48,611 bases of DNA from Phycisphaerales bacterium (GTDB taxonomy: Bacteria > Planctomycetota > Phycisphaerae > Tepidisphaerales > Tepidisphaeraceae), in the NCBI GenBank assembly GCA_020853095.1, contig JADYZN010000070.1, positions 1 through 48,611 of the forward strand. The letters are read 5' to 3'. Each line of letters opens with the position of its first letter. Within the stretch, counting starts at the first letter, position 1. The translations under genes were made by a program, and so were the position numbers. The notes beneath the pieces are model-generated. The model saw nothing but the letters and a program-made list of their open reading frames with translations, ran no database searches and was not told the DNA's origin. Below, in pieces: positions 16,379-25,407 of this stretch.

Positions 16379-17274
16379 GCCGCCATCACCGGAACGGGGG
16401 TGGCGGGGTATTTATCCGCCAGCATCGCCACCTCCGGGTAGCGGCGGTTCAATTCCACCGCCGGCGATAGCAACGTGGCATCGCGATAGGCCGCGGCCGC
16501 CTGTTCCGACTGGCCGGCCAGATCATACGCCCGGGCCGCCAGGGCGCACGCATCGGCGAACCGATGGCCCAGTTGGTGCCGAAGCATGTCCCGCCGTCTG
16601 GTGAACAATTCTATCGCCTCGGCCGGATGTCCGGTTTTCACATCCCGATAAATCTCGATCAACGTCAAACCGGCCGATTCATCGCCCGACATCCGCCGAA
16701 GCTCGGAAATCGCCCGGTCGGCGTCCACCAGGTGATCCTCATGCACCATGCTCATCGCACGACCCAGCCGCGCGGCATATCCCGCCGGGCCTTCAAGATG
16801 CAACTCATCCAGCAGATATTCATGGACCGCGATGGCGTCTTCGTAACGATGATAGCGGGCCAGTACGGTGGACAAATAAAGCAACGCCTGGGCGTGGTTA
16901 TATGGATTGAGCATCGGCCGCGAGAGCATCCGGTCCAGCATCGCCGCCGCCGGCTCCCATCGGCGCAGTTGCACCATCTCCTCCAGGGCCATCATTCGGT
17001 TCTGCTCGGCGCGATGGTCGCGAACGGTCAGATACATCACCACCCCCATCACCGCCACCAGCACCACCATCAAAAACGCTGAAATCAATCGCAGCGCGGT
17101 CTGAAAATCAGGGGAATTGTTGCCGGCGATGGTGCTGAACAGGACCAACAACACAAACGCCACCAGCGCGTATCGCATCCAGTTTCGGCGCGGCAGCGGA
17201 TGGCTGCGCTCCAGCAATGTCGGAACGTCCAGAAACGACGGCTCGGAATGCTCTGCGGAATCCTGCTCAGACAC
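16375..17274 (-). CDS. Membrane-anchored TPR-like protein (299 aa)
   Basis: 299 residues. Two N-terminal membrane segments (YALVAFVLLVLFSTIAG and ISAFLMVVLVAVMGVVMYL) precede a cytoplasmic helical-repeat domain (AAAMLDRMLSRP, ARYHRYEDAIAVHEYLL, DLAGQSEQAAAAYRDATLL). The start is GTG 17274; no strong ribosome site is seen. It is coupled to the 283-residue partner by a 4-bp overlap. The similar architecture suggests an old duplication followed by strong divergence, or simple convergence of TPR proteins. Function is not recognised. Confidence 0.8.
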   Translation of the reverse strand: MSEQDSAEHSEPSFLDVPTLLERSHPLPRRNWMRYALVAFVLLVLFSTIAGNNSPDFQTALRLISAFLMVVLVAVMGVVMYLTVRDHRAEQNRMMALEEMVQLRRWEPAAAMLDRMLSRPMLNPYNHAQALLYLSTVLARYHRYEDAIAVHEYLLDELHLEGPAGYAARLGRAMSMVHEDHLVDADRAISELRRMSGDESAGLTLIEIYRDVKTGHPAEAIELFTRRRDMLRHQLGHRFADACALAARAYDLAGQSEQAAAAYRDATLLSPAVELNRRYPEVAMLADKYPATPVPVMAA

Positions 17275-17332
17275 AGGCCATCTACGATATCCGAATTCGC
17301 ATCGAACGTATACGGCGGGCCATTCAAGGATT

Positions 17333-17357
17333 TTTCAGATTTCAGATTTCAGATTCT
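17333..17357. repeat. Short TTTCAGA tandem repeat
   Basis: Three near-perfect copies of TTTCAGA(T) stand in tandem just after the 3' end of the PDZ-protein gene. The same kind of simple repeat is frequent in planctomycete intergenic DNA. Confidence 0.7.
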
Positions 17358-18112
17358 CAGGTCGATGGCCGCGTTAATAATTCGCCAAAATGTTCCCGCC
17401 AGAATTTTTCCGCCTTTGTCTGGCGATCACGAAGCATTTGTTCCAATGGCATCTGGTTGACCTGGACCGGCGTGCCGTCGAGAACCGCCTGGACGCCGAC
17501 AAGCTGGCCCTGGCGGATGATCTGCATATGGATCGTCTGTCCCGCCGCAAACGATTGAATCACCACGCGCAGGTTTTCAAGCGATGAAATCAGCGTCGCC
17601 GGACGATCGGTGATTGCCACGATGATGTCCCCATCCCGCAACGCCTGATATCCGCAAAAACCCGGCATCCGGTCGATGATCACCACCCCCGATCGCTGAT
17701 TGGCGGGTTGCTGATCGCCGGCCGCCAGATTCAATTCGACGACATCCCCCAGCCGCACCCCCAGAAACCCCGCCGTCCGGTTGGCTTCATACGTTTCGCC
17801 CGTCAAAAAAACGTGCACGACGACCTGGTGCAGCGCGACAGCCTGCGCGGGTGACAACGGCAAAAACCCACCCGCCGCGTGCCGCATCGCCTGCAAATCC
17901 GCCCGTTCCAATCCCAGCAATCGCCCAAATGCCTCCTCGCGACGGGCCGAATCCGCATCGTCCAAATCCTTAATCCAATCCCGAATTTGCTCCAACTGCG
18001 CCGTCGGCGCGGATGTGGCCATGGTGGTCGGGACGGTTGTGGCATCGGGGTGTTGCGCGCCTTGCGCACCAATCGCGCACAATCCCGTCAAAATGACAGC
18101 CCGTCGGATCAC
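17357..18112 (-). CDS. Secreted or periplasmic PDZ-domain protein
   Basis: 251 residues with an N-terminal hydrophobic segment (VILTGLCAIGAQGAQ) that looks like a signal peptide, then a helical region, then a PDZ domain at about 113-215. The PDZ carboxylate-binding loop is FLGVR and the core GVVIIDRMPG...ALRDGDIIVAITDRPATLISSLENLRVVIQSFAAGQTIHMQIIRQGQ is well conserved. No protease domain is attached, so it may tether or present a partner. GTG 18112 starts 7 bp after the stop of the kinase-like gene, implying one transcript. What it binds is unknown. Confidence 0.82.
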   Translation of the reverse strand: MIRRAVILTGLCAIGAQGAQHPDATTVPTTMATSAPTAQLEQIRDWIKDLDDADSARREEAFGRLLGLERADLQAMRHAAGGFLPLSPAQAVALHQVVVHVFLTGETYEANRTAGFLGVRLGDVVELNLAAGDQQPANQRSGVVIIDRMPGFCGYQALRDGDIIVAITDRPATLISSLENLRVVIQSFAAGQTIHMQIIRQGQLVGVQAVLDGTPVQVNQMPLEQMLRDRQTKAEKFWREHFGELLTRPST

Positions 18113-18119
18113 GTCTGGT

Positions 18120-19202
18120 TTATCCCTCGGCCGTGTCGATCAGCTTTTGTGCGGAACGCGAAAGCCATTGGACTTTTCGCTGCACCATCTGCAGAAAGCT
18201 CGCCCCTTCCATTCGCCCAAACGATCCCGTGGCGGCAATCGGGAAAACCGCCTCGGCGATCAACGCTTCGATCATCAGCCACGGCAGCGCCTTGATCTCG
18301 GCCTGCGACAGCAGCATGACCTCATCGTATCCCCGCAAAAACCGCTTATATCGGCTTTCGTCGATGTAGTCCGGCCAGCGTGAGACATCCTCCTCCCCGC
18401 CGATAATCGAAAATTGCAGGCAACCGTTGGCCACGTCGATCACACGGGGCAGCAACCGTGCCGCGTCGTAGTCGATCACCGCGACAATGTGATTTTCGCG
18501 AAACAGCATGTTGCCCGGATGCCAGTCGGCATGGGCGATTTGTCGCGGCCAGGTGTCCAATCCCAGCGCATCAACGGTTTTGGCCGCCTTTTGGTAGCTT
18601 TCCAGCAAAAATGCCAGCAACCGGGTCATCTCTCCATCGCCGCTGGACAAGGTGGATGGAATCGCTTTCAACCCCTGTTCGACGGCCGGGGCCTGGTGAT
18701 AGCTGCCGTTGGGCGGCTGCCATTCGGATTTGAAATCGAGCAGCAATTTATGAAACAGCGCCAACACCCGCCCGCTGTCAAAGGTGGCCTCCAAAGTTTG
18801 CGGATAACCCTGGCCGGGAATGTACTCAAACAGCTCGTAGACGTTGTTGCGCCATTGGAGCATCGAATTATTCTCAGCGCGGGTGCCGATCAAATGGGGC
18901 AGTGGAAATTGTTTGCTGGCCAGAAAAAGCTGAAGGGAATGACTGAAGGCGACTTTGAACGGGTCGTCTTTGCCACGGGCGCGACGTTTTAGCAGAAACT
19001 TGCCCTGCTCGCTGGAAACCAGCAGCTTGGGGGCCTTTCTCGAACCGCGCGGGAATTCGATGATGGAATCAATGATCCCGATATCGAAGTTGGACAGAAC
19101 GATGGCTAGTTCTTCGGCGGAAAACTGCTCGCGCTGGCCGGCCTGGCGGGTCTGGCCCGTGCCGGAGACGCCGCTTTGAATCGGTGAGGCGATGGGCTGC
19201 AT
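18120..19202 (-). CDS. APH-fold phosphotransferase (homoserine-kinase/ThrB2- or CotS-like)
   Basis: 360 residues with the aminoglycoside-phosphotransferase fold. The N-lobe lysine is in KFLLKRRA, the catalytic loop is HADWHPGNML (D226, N231) and the Mg-binding motif is VIDYDAA (D244/D246). ATP would be the donor. Substrate is not determined; relatives phosphorylate homoserine, choline, sugars or antibiotics. ATG 19202 has AGGA at the right distance and a good promoter at 19248-19275. It is the first gene of a two-gene unit with the PDZ protein. Confidence 0.85.
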   Translation of the reverse strand: MQPIASPIQSGVSGTGQTRQAGQREQFSAEELAIVLSNFDIGIIDSIIEFPRGSRKAPKLLVSSEQGKFLLKRRARGKDDPFKVAFSHSLQLFLASKQFPLPHLIGTRAENNSMLQWRNNVYELFEYIPGQGYPQTLEATFDSGRVLALFHKLLLDFKSEWQPPNGSYHQAPAVEQGLKAIPSTLSSGDGEMTRLLAFLLESYQKAAKTVDALGLDTWPRQIAHADWHPGNMLFRENHIVAVIDYDAARLLPRVIDVANGCLQFSIIGGEEDVSRWPDYIDESRYKRFLRGYDEVMLLSQAEIKALPWLMIEALIAEAVFPIAATGSFGRMEGASFLQMVQRKVQWLSRSAQKLIDTAEG

Positions 19203-19247
19203 GGAACCGTCCTGAGGACCCGAACCGGATGGTATACCTTCGTTTTT

Positions 19248-19275
19248 ATCATATCGGCCGGGCGGAGTGCGTCAA
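19248..19275 (-). promoter_or_regulatory. Sigma-70-type promoter for the APH-fold gene
   Basis: On the minus strand TTGACG (19275-19270), a 16-bp spacer and TATGAT (19253-19248) precede the ATG at 19202 by about 40 nt. The leader contains AGGA. Confidence 0.75.
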
Positions 19276-19347
19276 TTAGGAATCGGCCTGCCATCGGAGC
19301 ATAAATCCGGGATCAGGCCGGCTTAATTTGTGTCGTCCGGGCGACAA

Positions 19348-19382
19348 ATAAAAAAAGGCGCGGGACATGATCGCCCGCGCCT
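19348..19382 (-). terminator. Rho-independent terminator of fusA
   Basis: AGGCGCGGG (19356-19364) pairs with CCCGCGCCT (19374-19382). On the minus strand the stem is followed by seven T residues, about 25 nt after the fusA stop. Confidence 0.92.
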
Positions 19383-19405
19383 CTGAATGCAACGGAGGGT
19401 CGATA

Positions 19406-21523
19406 TCACCCGACTTCTTCCAGGATCGCTTTCTTGACCTGGGTGGGGACGGGTGAATACTTGAGCGGTTCCATGACCGAACTGGCCCGGCCGGTGGACA
19501 TGGATCGCAATTCGGTGGTGTAACCGAACATTTCACTCAAGGGGACTTCGGCTTCGACGATGCGGGTGTTGCCGCGTTGGTCGCTGTTGACGATCATGCC
19601 GCGGCGGCGATTGAGATCGCCGGTGACGTTGCCGACGAATTCCTCGGGGGTCGTCACCACGACCTTCATGATCGGCTCCAGCAACGTCAGGTCGGCCCGT
19701 GAACAGGCTTCGCGGAAGGCGAGCTGGCCGGCCAGTTCAAAGGCGATCTGCGAGCTGTCCACCTGGTGGTAGCTGCCATCGACCAGCGTCACCTTGACGT
19801 TGATCAACGGATAGTTGGCCAGCACGCCGGTCTTGGCGGCCATGCGGACGCCGTATTCCACCGACGGAATGTATTCCTTGGGAATCGCACCGCCGAAAAT
19901 CTTGTTCTCAAAAGCGACGCCATCCTGCCAGTTGAACTTCTTGAGCACGTCGGCCTCGACACCCGTGCCGTCGAACGGTTCGATGTTGATGACGCAATCG
20001 CCGTATTGGCCGCGACCACCGCTCTGCTTGACGTGCTTGCCGCGCACGTTCTGGGCCGAACCGACGATGGTTTCCTTGTAGGCGACCTTGGGCTTGCCGA
20101 CGACCACGTCCACCTTCATGTCGCGGGTCAGCTTGTTTCGCAGGATTTCAAGGTGCAGTTCACCCATGCCCGCGATGATGGTCTGGCCGGTCTCTTCGTC
20201 GTAATTGGCCTGGAAGGTCGGGTCTTCACGTTTGAGGGTGGTCAGGGCCTCGCCCAGTTTCTGCTTGTCGCCGGCGGTCTTCGGCTCGATCGACATGCTG
20301 ATGACCGGTTCGGGGAACGTCGGACGTTCCAGCAGGATCGGATGATCCGGATCGCACAGCGTGTCGCCGGTGAGGGCTTCCTTGATGCCGATGCACGCCA
20401 CGATGTCGCCGGCTTCGGCGACTTCAAGCGGATTGCGGTCGGCGGCGTGCATCTGGAACATGCGCGAGATGTTTTCGCGCTTGTTGCGGTTGCTGTTGAG
20501 CACGCGGCTGCCCTTGGGCAGCTTGCCGCTGTAGACGCGAACGTAAGTCAGGTCGCCATGCTGGTCGTTGACGATCTTGAACGCCAAGCCGCAGAACGGC
20601 TCGTTGGGATCGGACTTGCGCTCGATGATTTTTTCAGGGTCCTTGATGTCGTGGCCATGAATCGGCGGAAGGTCCAGCGGGCTGGGCAGATAATCAAGCA
20701 CGCCGTCCAGAAGGCGCTGAACGCCGACGTATTTCAGTGCCGAGCCGCAGAAGACCGGGTGCATGTGGAAATTGATCGTGGCCTTGCGGATGGCGGCTTT
20801 CAGTTCGGCTTCGCTGATCTCCTCGCCGGCCAGATATTTTTCGGTCAGGGCATCGTCGGTCTCGGCGGCCTTTTCGATCAGGGTCTGCCGCCACTTTCCA
20901 TAACGTTCCTGCTCATCGGCCGGTATGGGCTTTTCCTCCCATTTGCCGCCACGATCCTTTTCATCCATCGAATAATAGATGGCGATGCCGCGAATCAGGT
21001 CGATGATGCCCCGGAACGTGCTGCTCTGGCCGATCGGAATCTGAACCGCGACGGCCGGCGCCCCCAGTCGCTCGATGATGCTGTTGAAGCTGAAATCAAA
21101 ATCCGCCCCCATCTTGTCCATCTTGTTGATGAAGCACAGACGCGGAACGTGGTATTTGGTGGCCTGGCGCCAGACGGTTTCAGACTGGGCCTCGACGCCT
21201 TCCTTGCCGTCGAAGACCGCGACCGCGCCGTCCAACACGCGAAGCGAACGCTCGACCTCGACCGTGAAATCGACGTGGCCGGGGGTGTCGATCAGGTTGA
21301 TCGTGTGATCCTTCCAGGGACAGGTGGTGGCGGCGGACTGGATGGTGATGCCGCGCTTCTGTTCCTCTTCCAGAAAGTCCATGACGGCGGTGCCTTCGTG
21401 AACCTCGCCCATCTTGTAGGTCTTGCCGGTGTAAAAAAGAATACGCTCGGAGACCGTGGTCTTGCCCGCGTCGATGTGGGCGGCGATGCCAATGTTCCTG
21501 ATCTTGGATAATTCCCGACTCAT
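19406..21523 (-). CDS. fusA: Elongation factor G
   Basis: 705 residues, the normal EF-G length. The G-domain motifs are AHIDAGKT (G1), GITI (G2), DTPGHVDF (G3), [10 protein letters not shown] (G4) and the SALK motif (G5), followed by domains II-V, including the catalytic-tip region near GQYGDC and the C-terminal RSMSTGRAS. It catalyses GTP-dependent ribosomal translocation and, with RRF, recycling. ATG 21523 is preceded by GAGG. Unlike most bacteria it is not next to rpsL, rpsG or tuf; planctomycetes often carry several EF-G paralogues, and I cannot tell from this sequence alone whether it is the main one. A long upstream leader may control it. Confidence 0.95.
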   Translation of the reverse strand: MSRELSKIRNIGIAAHIDAGKTTVSERILFYTGKTYKMGEVHEGTAVMDFLEEEQKRGITIQSAATTCPWKDHTINLIDTPGHVDFTVEVERSLRVLDGAVAVFDGKEGVEAQSETVWRQATKYHVPRLCFINKMDKMGADFDFSFNSIIERLGAPAVAVQIPIGQSSTFRGIIDLIRGIAIYYSMDEKDRGGKWEEKPIPADEQERYGKWRQTLIEKAAETDDALTEKYLAGEEISEAELKAAIRKATINFHMHPVFCGSALKYVGVQRLLDGVLDYLPSPLDLPPIHGHDIKDPEKIIERKSDPNEPFCGLAFKIVNDQHGDLTYVRVYSGKLPKGSRVLNSNRNKRENISRMFQMHAADRNPLEVAEAGDIVACIGIKEALTGDTLCDPDHPILLERPTFPEPVISMSIEPKTAGDKQKLGEALTTLKREDPTFQANYDEETGQTIIAGMGELHLEILRNKLTRDMKVDVVVGKPKVAYKETIVGSAQNVRGKHVKQSGGRGQYGDCVINIEPFDGTGVEADVLKKFNWQDGVAFENKIFGGAIPKEYIPSVEYGVRMAAKTGVLANYPLINVKVTLVDGSYHQVDSSQIAFELAGQLAFREACSRADLTLLEPIMKVVVTTPEEFVGNVTGDLNRRRGMIVNSDQRGNTRIVEAEVPLSEMFGYTTELRSMSTGRASSVMEPLKYSPVPTQVKKAILEEVG

Positions 21524-21956
21524 ATCTATACCTCGTCAACTTCCGGCCAATGGTCAATGGGTCATGGCCGGCCTGATACACTGAACTATGAACACAATTA
21601 AATTCAATCCACGGCTGAAGCCGCGGCGATCTGTTTGTTCCCGGCGACCGCGATCGTCCTCGGCCCGCAGGGTCCGCTCAGGCTGACCCCTGCTGGGTTT
21701 CGGTCAGCTTGAGCCGCTATGTCAGCTCGATCTTCACGGCCTCTCCGGTTGAACACCCCCACGCAGCATCAGCTTATACGCAAACCAAAGCCGCAAGGTT
21801 GACGCTTCGGCCGACGATAAGAAGATGCGATAATTTATGGATCATCCCACCCCCGTCAAGTGGTTCTCACGCGGTTCTTCGTCGGGACATCTGACCTTTA
21901 CAACACTCCAGCTCGCTGCCCAACATGGGCCTCAAAGCATCGAAAGGACAATTATA
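21524..21956 (-). promoter_or_regulatory. fusA promoter and ~420-nt structured leader
   Basis: On the minus strand TATAAT (21956-21951), with a weak -35 TGGAAA (21979-21974, 17-bp spacer), would start transcription about 420 nt before fusA. The leader holds a 13-bp stem-loop (21676-21688 / 21702-21714, one G-U pair) and a smaller hairpin CCGCGGC/GCCGTGG (21626-21609). The leader could hold an untranslated regulatory element or a separate small RNA. I do not recognise the family: it lacks the hallmarks of tmRNA, RNase P RNA and SRP RNA. Confidence 0.4.
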
Positions 21957-22037
21957 GGCTTGGGGGCCAGAATTTTCCATTAAAAAATTCATCGTGAAAA
22001 TCATCACAAGAATCTTTCTCACAAGGACTTACGCGAT

Positions 22038-22066
22038 TTGACCCGATCTCATTTTGGGCTAATGAT
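22038..22066 (+). promoter_or_regulatory. Possible promoter of the glycoside hydrolase gene
   Basis: TTGACC (22038-22043), a 17-bp spacer and AATGAT (22061-22066) would give a leader of about 110 nt before ATG 22182. The -10 box is imperfect. Confidence 0.4.
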
Positions 22067-22108
22067 CAATTGTATGAGTGCCGATAATTACCTACGGATC
22101 ACATGGTT

Positions 22109-22152
22109 TGGTCGGGCTGTGGCCCATCGTCCAGCGAACTGGTCGGGCTGTG
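22109..22152 (+). promoter_or_regulatory. Direct-repeat operator candidate
   Basis: TGGTCGGGCTGTG occurs twice, at 22109-22121 and 22140-22152, 31 bp apart (about three helical turns), between the candidate promoter and the start codon of the glycoside hydrolase. This is a typical position for a repressor site. Confidence 0.45.
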
Positions 22153-22181
22153 TTGTGTCGCCTCCAGCATAGGAAGTTGGA

Positions 22182-24296
22182 ATGAATCGATTCGGGCTGG
22201 CCGCGGTGCTGATTTTGTTGGTGGGGGTTTGGGTCCAGCCATTGTTCACCGGGGCGGAAGAATCCGCGACAGATCGACGCGACAAATTGTCGGCCCTCTC
22301 ACCCACCACCGTTCCGGCGAGCTTGTCCTTCAACGAGCAGAATTTTTCCGTCGTTCGGGGCAAAGCCGGCTTCTGGCGGCTGGGAAAGGACAAACAAGGG
22401 GTCTGGTGGTTCATCAGTCCACAGGAAAAACTGGAATTTTTGAACACGGTGACCACCGTTCAGCCCTTTCAAACCGCCCGCGATCCGAACGGGCCGGATT
22501 ATGTCTCACAAAACTGGTCGGGAGGCGCAAACGATGATGGGGATCTCAAGCAATGGGCGGCCGCGACGTTGCAACGAATCCATGATTATGGATTCAAGGG
22601 GCTTGGGGCCTGGTCCAATCCGGTTTTCCATGATTTGGATGTGCCGATCAGCCGGGATTTGAACCTGTGGGCCTGGGCACACGGCTCGAAACTGTACAGC
22701 CCGCAATGGATGAAGGCGGCGGAGGAGGCGATCATCGCGCAGGTGGACAGCCTGAAAGGGAACGTCAACCTGGTGGGATATTTTCTGGACAACGAACTGG
22801 ACTGGGGAGATTCGGGGATGGGTCCGGTGAAGTATTTTAATGGCCTGCCCCCCACCGATCCCAATCGCGCGCAGGTCATGCGGGTGATTCGATCCACCTG
22901 GAGCACGCCCGAACAATTCGCGGCCGACTGGAAATTGCCGTTGAAGGACTGGTCGGAGATGGATGGCTGGACCGAACTGCCGCACAAGCCGCAATCGGCC
23001 TATGGCCGTCTGTTCGCGGCATGGTTGTCACACCTGGCGGAGGATTATTTCAAAATCGCCACGGAACTGGTCCGCAAACACGATCCCAACCACCTGATCC
23101 TGGGGGTTCGATTCAAGTCGTTTGGGCCGTTGGAAGTGGTGCGTGCGTCGAAAAATTACACCGATGCGCAATCGCTGAATTATTACGTCAACGATGCCCG
23201 GCTGGATCTTGATTTGTTCCGCATGATGCACGAGCAGTCGGGCCAGCCGATCCTCATCAGCGAGTATTCGTTTCATTCGCTGGATGGGCGGTCGGGCAAT
23301 CGCAACACGGTGGGATTCGCGGCACAGGTGCTGGATCAGCAGGCGCGGGCGGATGGATACCGGCTGTTCACCACCCGGTTGGCGCGGGTTCCATACGTCA
23401 TCGGAGCGGACTGGTTTCAATGGTCTGATGAGCCTCCTTCGGGCCGGCGCAGCGACGGGGAGGATGTGAATTTCGGCGTGGTGGACGTGGACGACCGGCC
23501 ATACCAGACGCTGGTGGCGGCGATCCGCGACACCACGCCAAGGCTAAATCCCCTGCATGGGCAAAGCGCAACCGATCCACAGAAGGATGTCTGGCGCGAG
23601 AGCTTCGCCAGCAAGCCGGCGATGAACGTGCCTTTTTTAAGCCGGCCGATCACGCTGAATGGCGAACTGAGCGACTGGACGCCGGAGGCGAAACTGAGCG
23701 GCATCCGGCATTCACAGACCATCGGGCTGGAACGGTCCAGCCTGCCGATGCCCAACGTGTACCTGGGATGGACCAAGGAGGGGATGTACCTGGGATTGGA
23801 GATTTTCGACAACGACATCTCCGGCGCGCCGGCCAATGGCTGGTGGTGGACCAAGGACAACGTGGAATTGTGGTTCTCCACCCGGCCGGTGACATCCGAT
23901 CAGTTCGCGTATGATGCGAATTGCCAGCAGTTTTTCTTCGTGCCCAATGATTTCAGCACCGGGGCGGCGGGAACGGTGGGCCAATGGCACCGGCCGGGCG
24001 ATGCGCTTCAGGACAACCTCATTCCACATCCCCGGATCAAAAGCAGCGTGCGGATTTTGAACGACCGATACGTCGTGGAGATGTTCATCCCGGCCGATGC
24101 GCTGTACGGATTTGACCCGATCGGCCAGCCGGACATGGCCTTCAACGTCCACGTCCGCAACTTTCAACACGCCACCGATTATTTCTGGTCTGCGCCCAAG
24201 GAAATTCAGACGCAACTGCACCCCGCCACGTGGGGAACGATTCATCTCATGCCGCCGCAGGGCGAATCCAACCTGGTCCGCGCGGAAACCAGATAA
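22182..24296 (+). CDS. Secreted glycoside hydrolase (beta-agarase-like TIM barrel) with CBM9-like module
   Basis: 704 residues with a signal peptide (LAAVLILLVGVWVQP). A TIM-barrel region (about 60-470) contains YFLDNELDWG, where Asn204-Glu205 are the likely acid/base pair of clan GH-A, and ILISEYSFHS with Glu361 as the probable nucleophile. A C-terminal region (about 495-695) begins ITLNGELSDW and continues GWTKEGMYLGLEIFDNDI and WWTKDNVELWFSTR, matching the CBM9-like fold. The enzyme probably acts outside the cytoplasm on a marine or plant polysaccharide; the substrate is not fixed by these residues. AGGAAG precedes the ATG. Convergent with the amidohydrolase gene. Confidence 0.87.
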   Translation: MNRFGLAAVLILLVGVWVQPLFTGAEESATDRRDKLSALSPTTVPASLSFNEQNFSVVRGKAGFWRLGKDKQGVWWFISPQEKLEFLNTVTTVQPFQTARDPNGPDYVSQNWSGGANDDGDLKQWAAATLQRIHDYGFKGLGAWSNPVFHDLDVPISRDLNLWAWAHGSKLYSPQWMKAAEEAIIAQVDSLKGNVNLVGYFLDNELDWGDSGMGPVKYFNGLPPTDPNRAQVMRVIRSTWSTPEQFAADWKLPLKDWSEMDGWTELPHKPQSAYGRLFAAWLSHLAEDYFKIATELVRKHDPNHLILGVRFKSFGPLEVVRASKNYTDAQSLNYYVNDARLDLDLFRMMHEQSGQPILISEYSFHSLDGRSGNRNTVGFAAQVLDQQARADGYRLFTTRLARVPYVIGADWFQWSDEPPSGRRSDGEDVNFGVVDVDDRPYQTLVAAIRDTTPRLNPLHGQSATDPQKDVWRESFASKPAMNVPFLSRPITLNGELSDWTPEAKLSGIRHSQTIGLERSSLPMPNVYLGWTKEGMYLGLEIFDNDISGAPANGWWWTKDNVELWFSTRPVTSDQFAYDANCQQFFFVPNDFSTGAAGTVGQWHRPGDALQDNLIPHPRIKSSVRILNDRYVVEMFIPADALYGFDPIGQPDMAFNVHVRNFQHATDYFWSAPKEIQTQLHPATWGTIHLMPPQGESNLVRAETR

Positions 24297-24325
24297 CCAC
24301 CCTCTTGTGGATCAACATCCTGACG

Positions 24326-24349
24326 AACCCGCGCAAAGCGCTACGGGTT
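24326..24349. terminator. Hairpin between convergent genes
   Basis: AACCCG (24326-24331) pairs with CGGGTT (24344-24349), with an inner GCGC/GCGC stem. It overlaps the stop of the amidohydrolase gene. There is no T-run, so its terminator role is uncertain. Confidence 0.35.
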
Positions 24350-25234
24350 GGATTTGATTGGCACCAGCCGCTGGGCATTCTGGAAATAGATTTTATCCTG
24401 AACGGCTTTGGAGAGGTCGAGCGTTTTGAGGAAGGCCCAGAGATCCTGGCCGTAGAAGTCGCGGGCGAAAAGAAGCCGGTCGGCGTAACGGGTGAGGAAT
24501 TGTTGGGCGTGACCGGGATCGCGCTTGAGGGCGTTGAGGGCGGAACCGGCCGACAGGTCGGCGTACAGGTTGGGATGGCGATCAAACAGGCCATGCAGGC
24601 GGCCACCGGGGGTCAGGGGGCCGGATGGGTAGGCGGAAGGTTCGGTGCGGGCATCGCCGCTGATTTCGCGCCAGAATCCGGGGGCGTGTCCGATGAAGAT
24701 GGTGTCGGGGCAGGCGTCGAGGGCGCGTTCGAGGTTGTCGATGGTTCCGCCAAACCAGAAATTCTGGTAGGCCATTTCGCCCCGCTCATTCATCAGGTAC
24801 GGCACATCCAGATGCAGGACGACCGGGCTTCGGAGCGAGCCGGCGACGCGGAACACTTCCAGGCAACGGGGATCGTCAAACAACATGCGGAATTTCCATT
24901 CGCCGCAAACCCGCGCGCCGTGGATTCGATGGGCGGATTCAAACAATTTGGGCGCCGAGGGCAATGCGGGATTGGGGCAATAACCCAGGATGAATCGGTC
25001 GGGATGGCGGTTGCGGGCCTGCACCAGATCGGCAAGCGGAATGCCGGGGTGGGTTCCATCGGGACGGATGTGGATGGGGTTGAGCAGGCCGTGATATGGC
25101 GGGTTGTCTTCATTGGGGGCGATTTCCCATGAAAGCAGCCATGCCAGTGAAATCTGATGGTCGTCCATGTCGGCGATCAAACCGACATCATCCTTGCCAT
25201 GCCAGAAAACGTGTTGGTGGGTGTCGATGATCAT
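24341..25234 (-). CDS. Amidohydrolase-family metal-dependent hydrolase
   Basis: 297 residues of the amidohydrolase (PF04909-type) TIM-barrel family. The N-terminal metal motif is IIDTHQHVFW (HxH), further ligands are likely in VLHLDVP and FIGHAPGFW, and the final Asp in LLFARDFYGQD. The family hydrolyses or decarboxylates ring or lactone compounds (for example L-rhamnono- or fucono-lactonase-like reactions). ATG 25234 fits the family N-terminus; an upstream in-frame ATG would add 23 unrelated residues. A promoter at 25247-25275 would produce a leader of only a few bases. It is divergent from the isomerase gene and may act on sugars released by the hydrolase. Confidence 0.85.
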   Translation of the reverse strand: MIIDTHQHVFWHGKDDVGLIADMDDHQISLAWLLSWEIAPNEDNPPYHGLLNPIHIRPDGTHPGIPLADLVQARNRHPDRFILGYCPNPALPSAPKLFESAHRIHGARVCGEWKFRMLFDDPRCLEVFRVAGSLRSPVVLHLDVPYLMNERGEMAYQNFWFGGTIDNLERALDACPDTIFIGHAPGFWREISGDARTEPSAYPSGPLTPGGRLHGLFDRHPNLYADLSAGSALNALKRDPGHAQQFLTRYADRLLFARDFYGQDLWAFLKTLDLSKAVQDKIYFQNAQRLVPIKSNP

Positions 25235-25246
25235 ATTGAGGCGAAG

Positions 25247-25275
25247 ATCATCGCATTGAAAGCAGCAATTGACAA
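25247..25275 (-). promoter_or_regulatory. Promoter of the amidohydrolase gene (near-leaderless)
   Basis: On the minus strand TTGTCA (25275-25270), a 17-bp spacer and GATGAT (25252-25247) end 12 nt before ATG 25234, so the mRNA should start about 5 nt ahead of the start codon. Confidence 0.6.
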
Positions 25276-25282
25276 CAAAGGC

Positions 25283-25311
25283 TTGGAGACGAAGGGAAGG
25301 CATCTTACAAT
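25283..25311 (+). promoter_or_regulatory. Promoter of the isomerase-RnfCD unit
   Basis: TTGGAG (25283-25288), a 17-bp spacer and TACAAT (25306-25311) lie about 97 nt upstream of ATG 25408 and back to back with the divergent amidohydrolase promoter. Confidence 0.55.
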
Positions 25312-25407
25312 CCGTCCAGAAATTGCGGACTCCATCCTGGCTTTTCCGTTCTGTTGTGAAAGAGCAGGGCTTTGGAGGATGCGAGGATGTTCATTGGAGA
25401 CTTGGCG

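Larger units (their letters stand above)
21957..22181. other. Intergenic region between the fusA leader and the glycoside hydrolase gene
   Basis: AT-rich DNA with no gene. It carries the -35 part of the fusA promoter and, on the plus strand, the promoter and direct repeats of the next gene. Confidence 0.5.

Noticed and set aside
19766-21511. Long open frame opposite fusA
   Set aside because: Same GC-driven shadow effect; fusA is unambiguous on the other strand.
21588-21692. Short plus-strand frame opposite the fusA leader beginning ATGAACACAATT
   Set aside because: Arg/Ser-rich shadow without ribosome site; better explained by the structured leader on the other strand.
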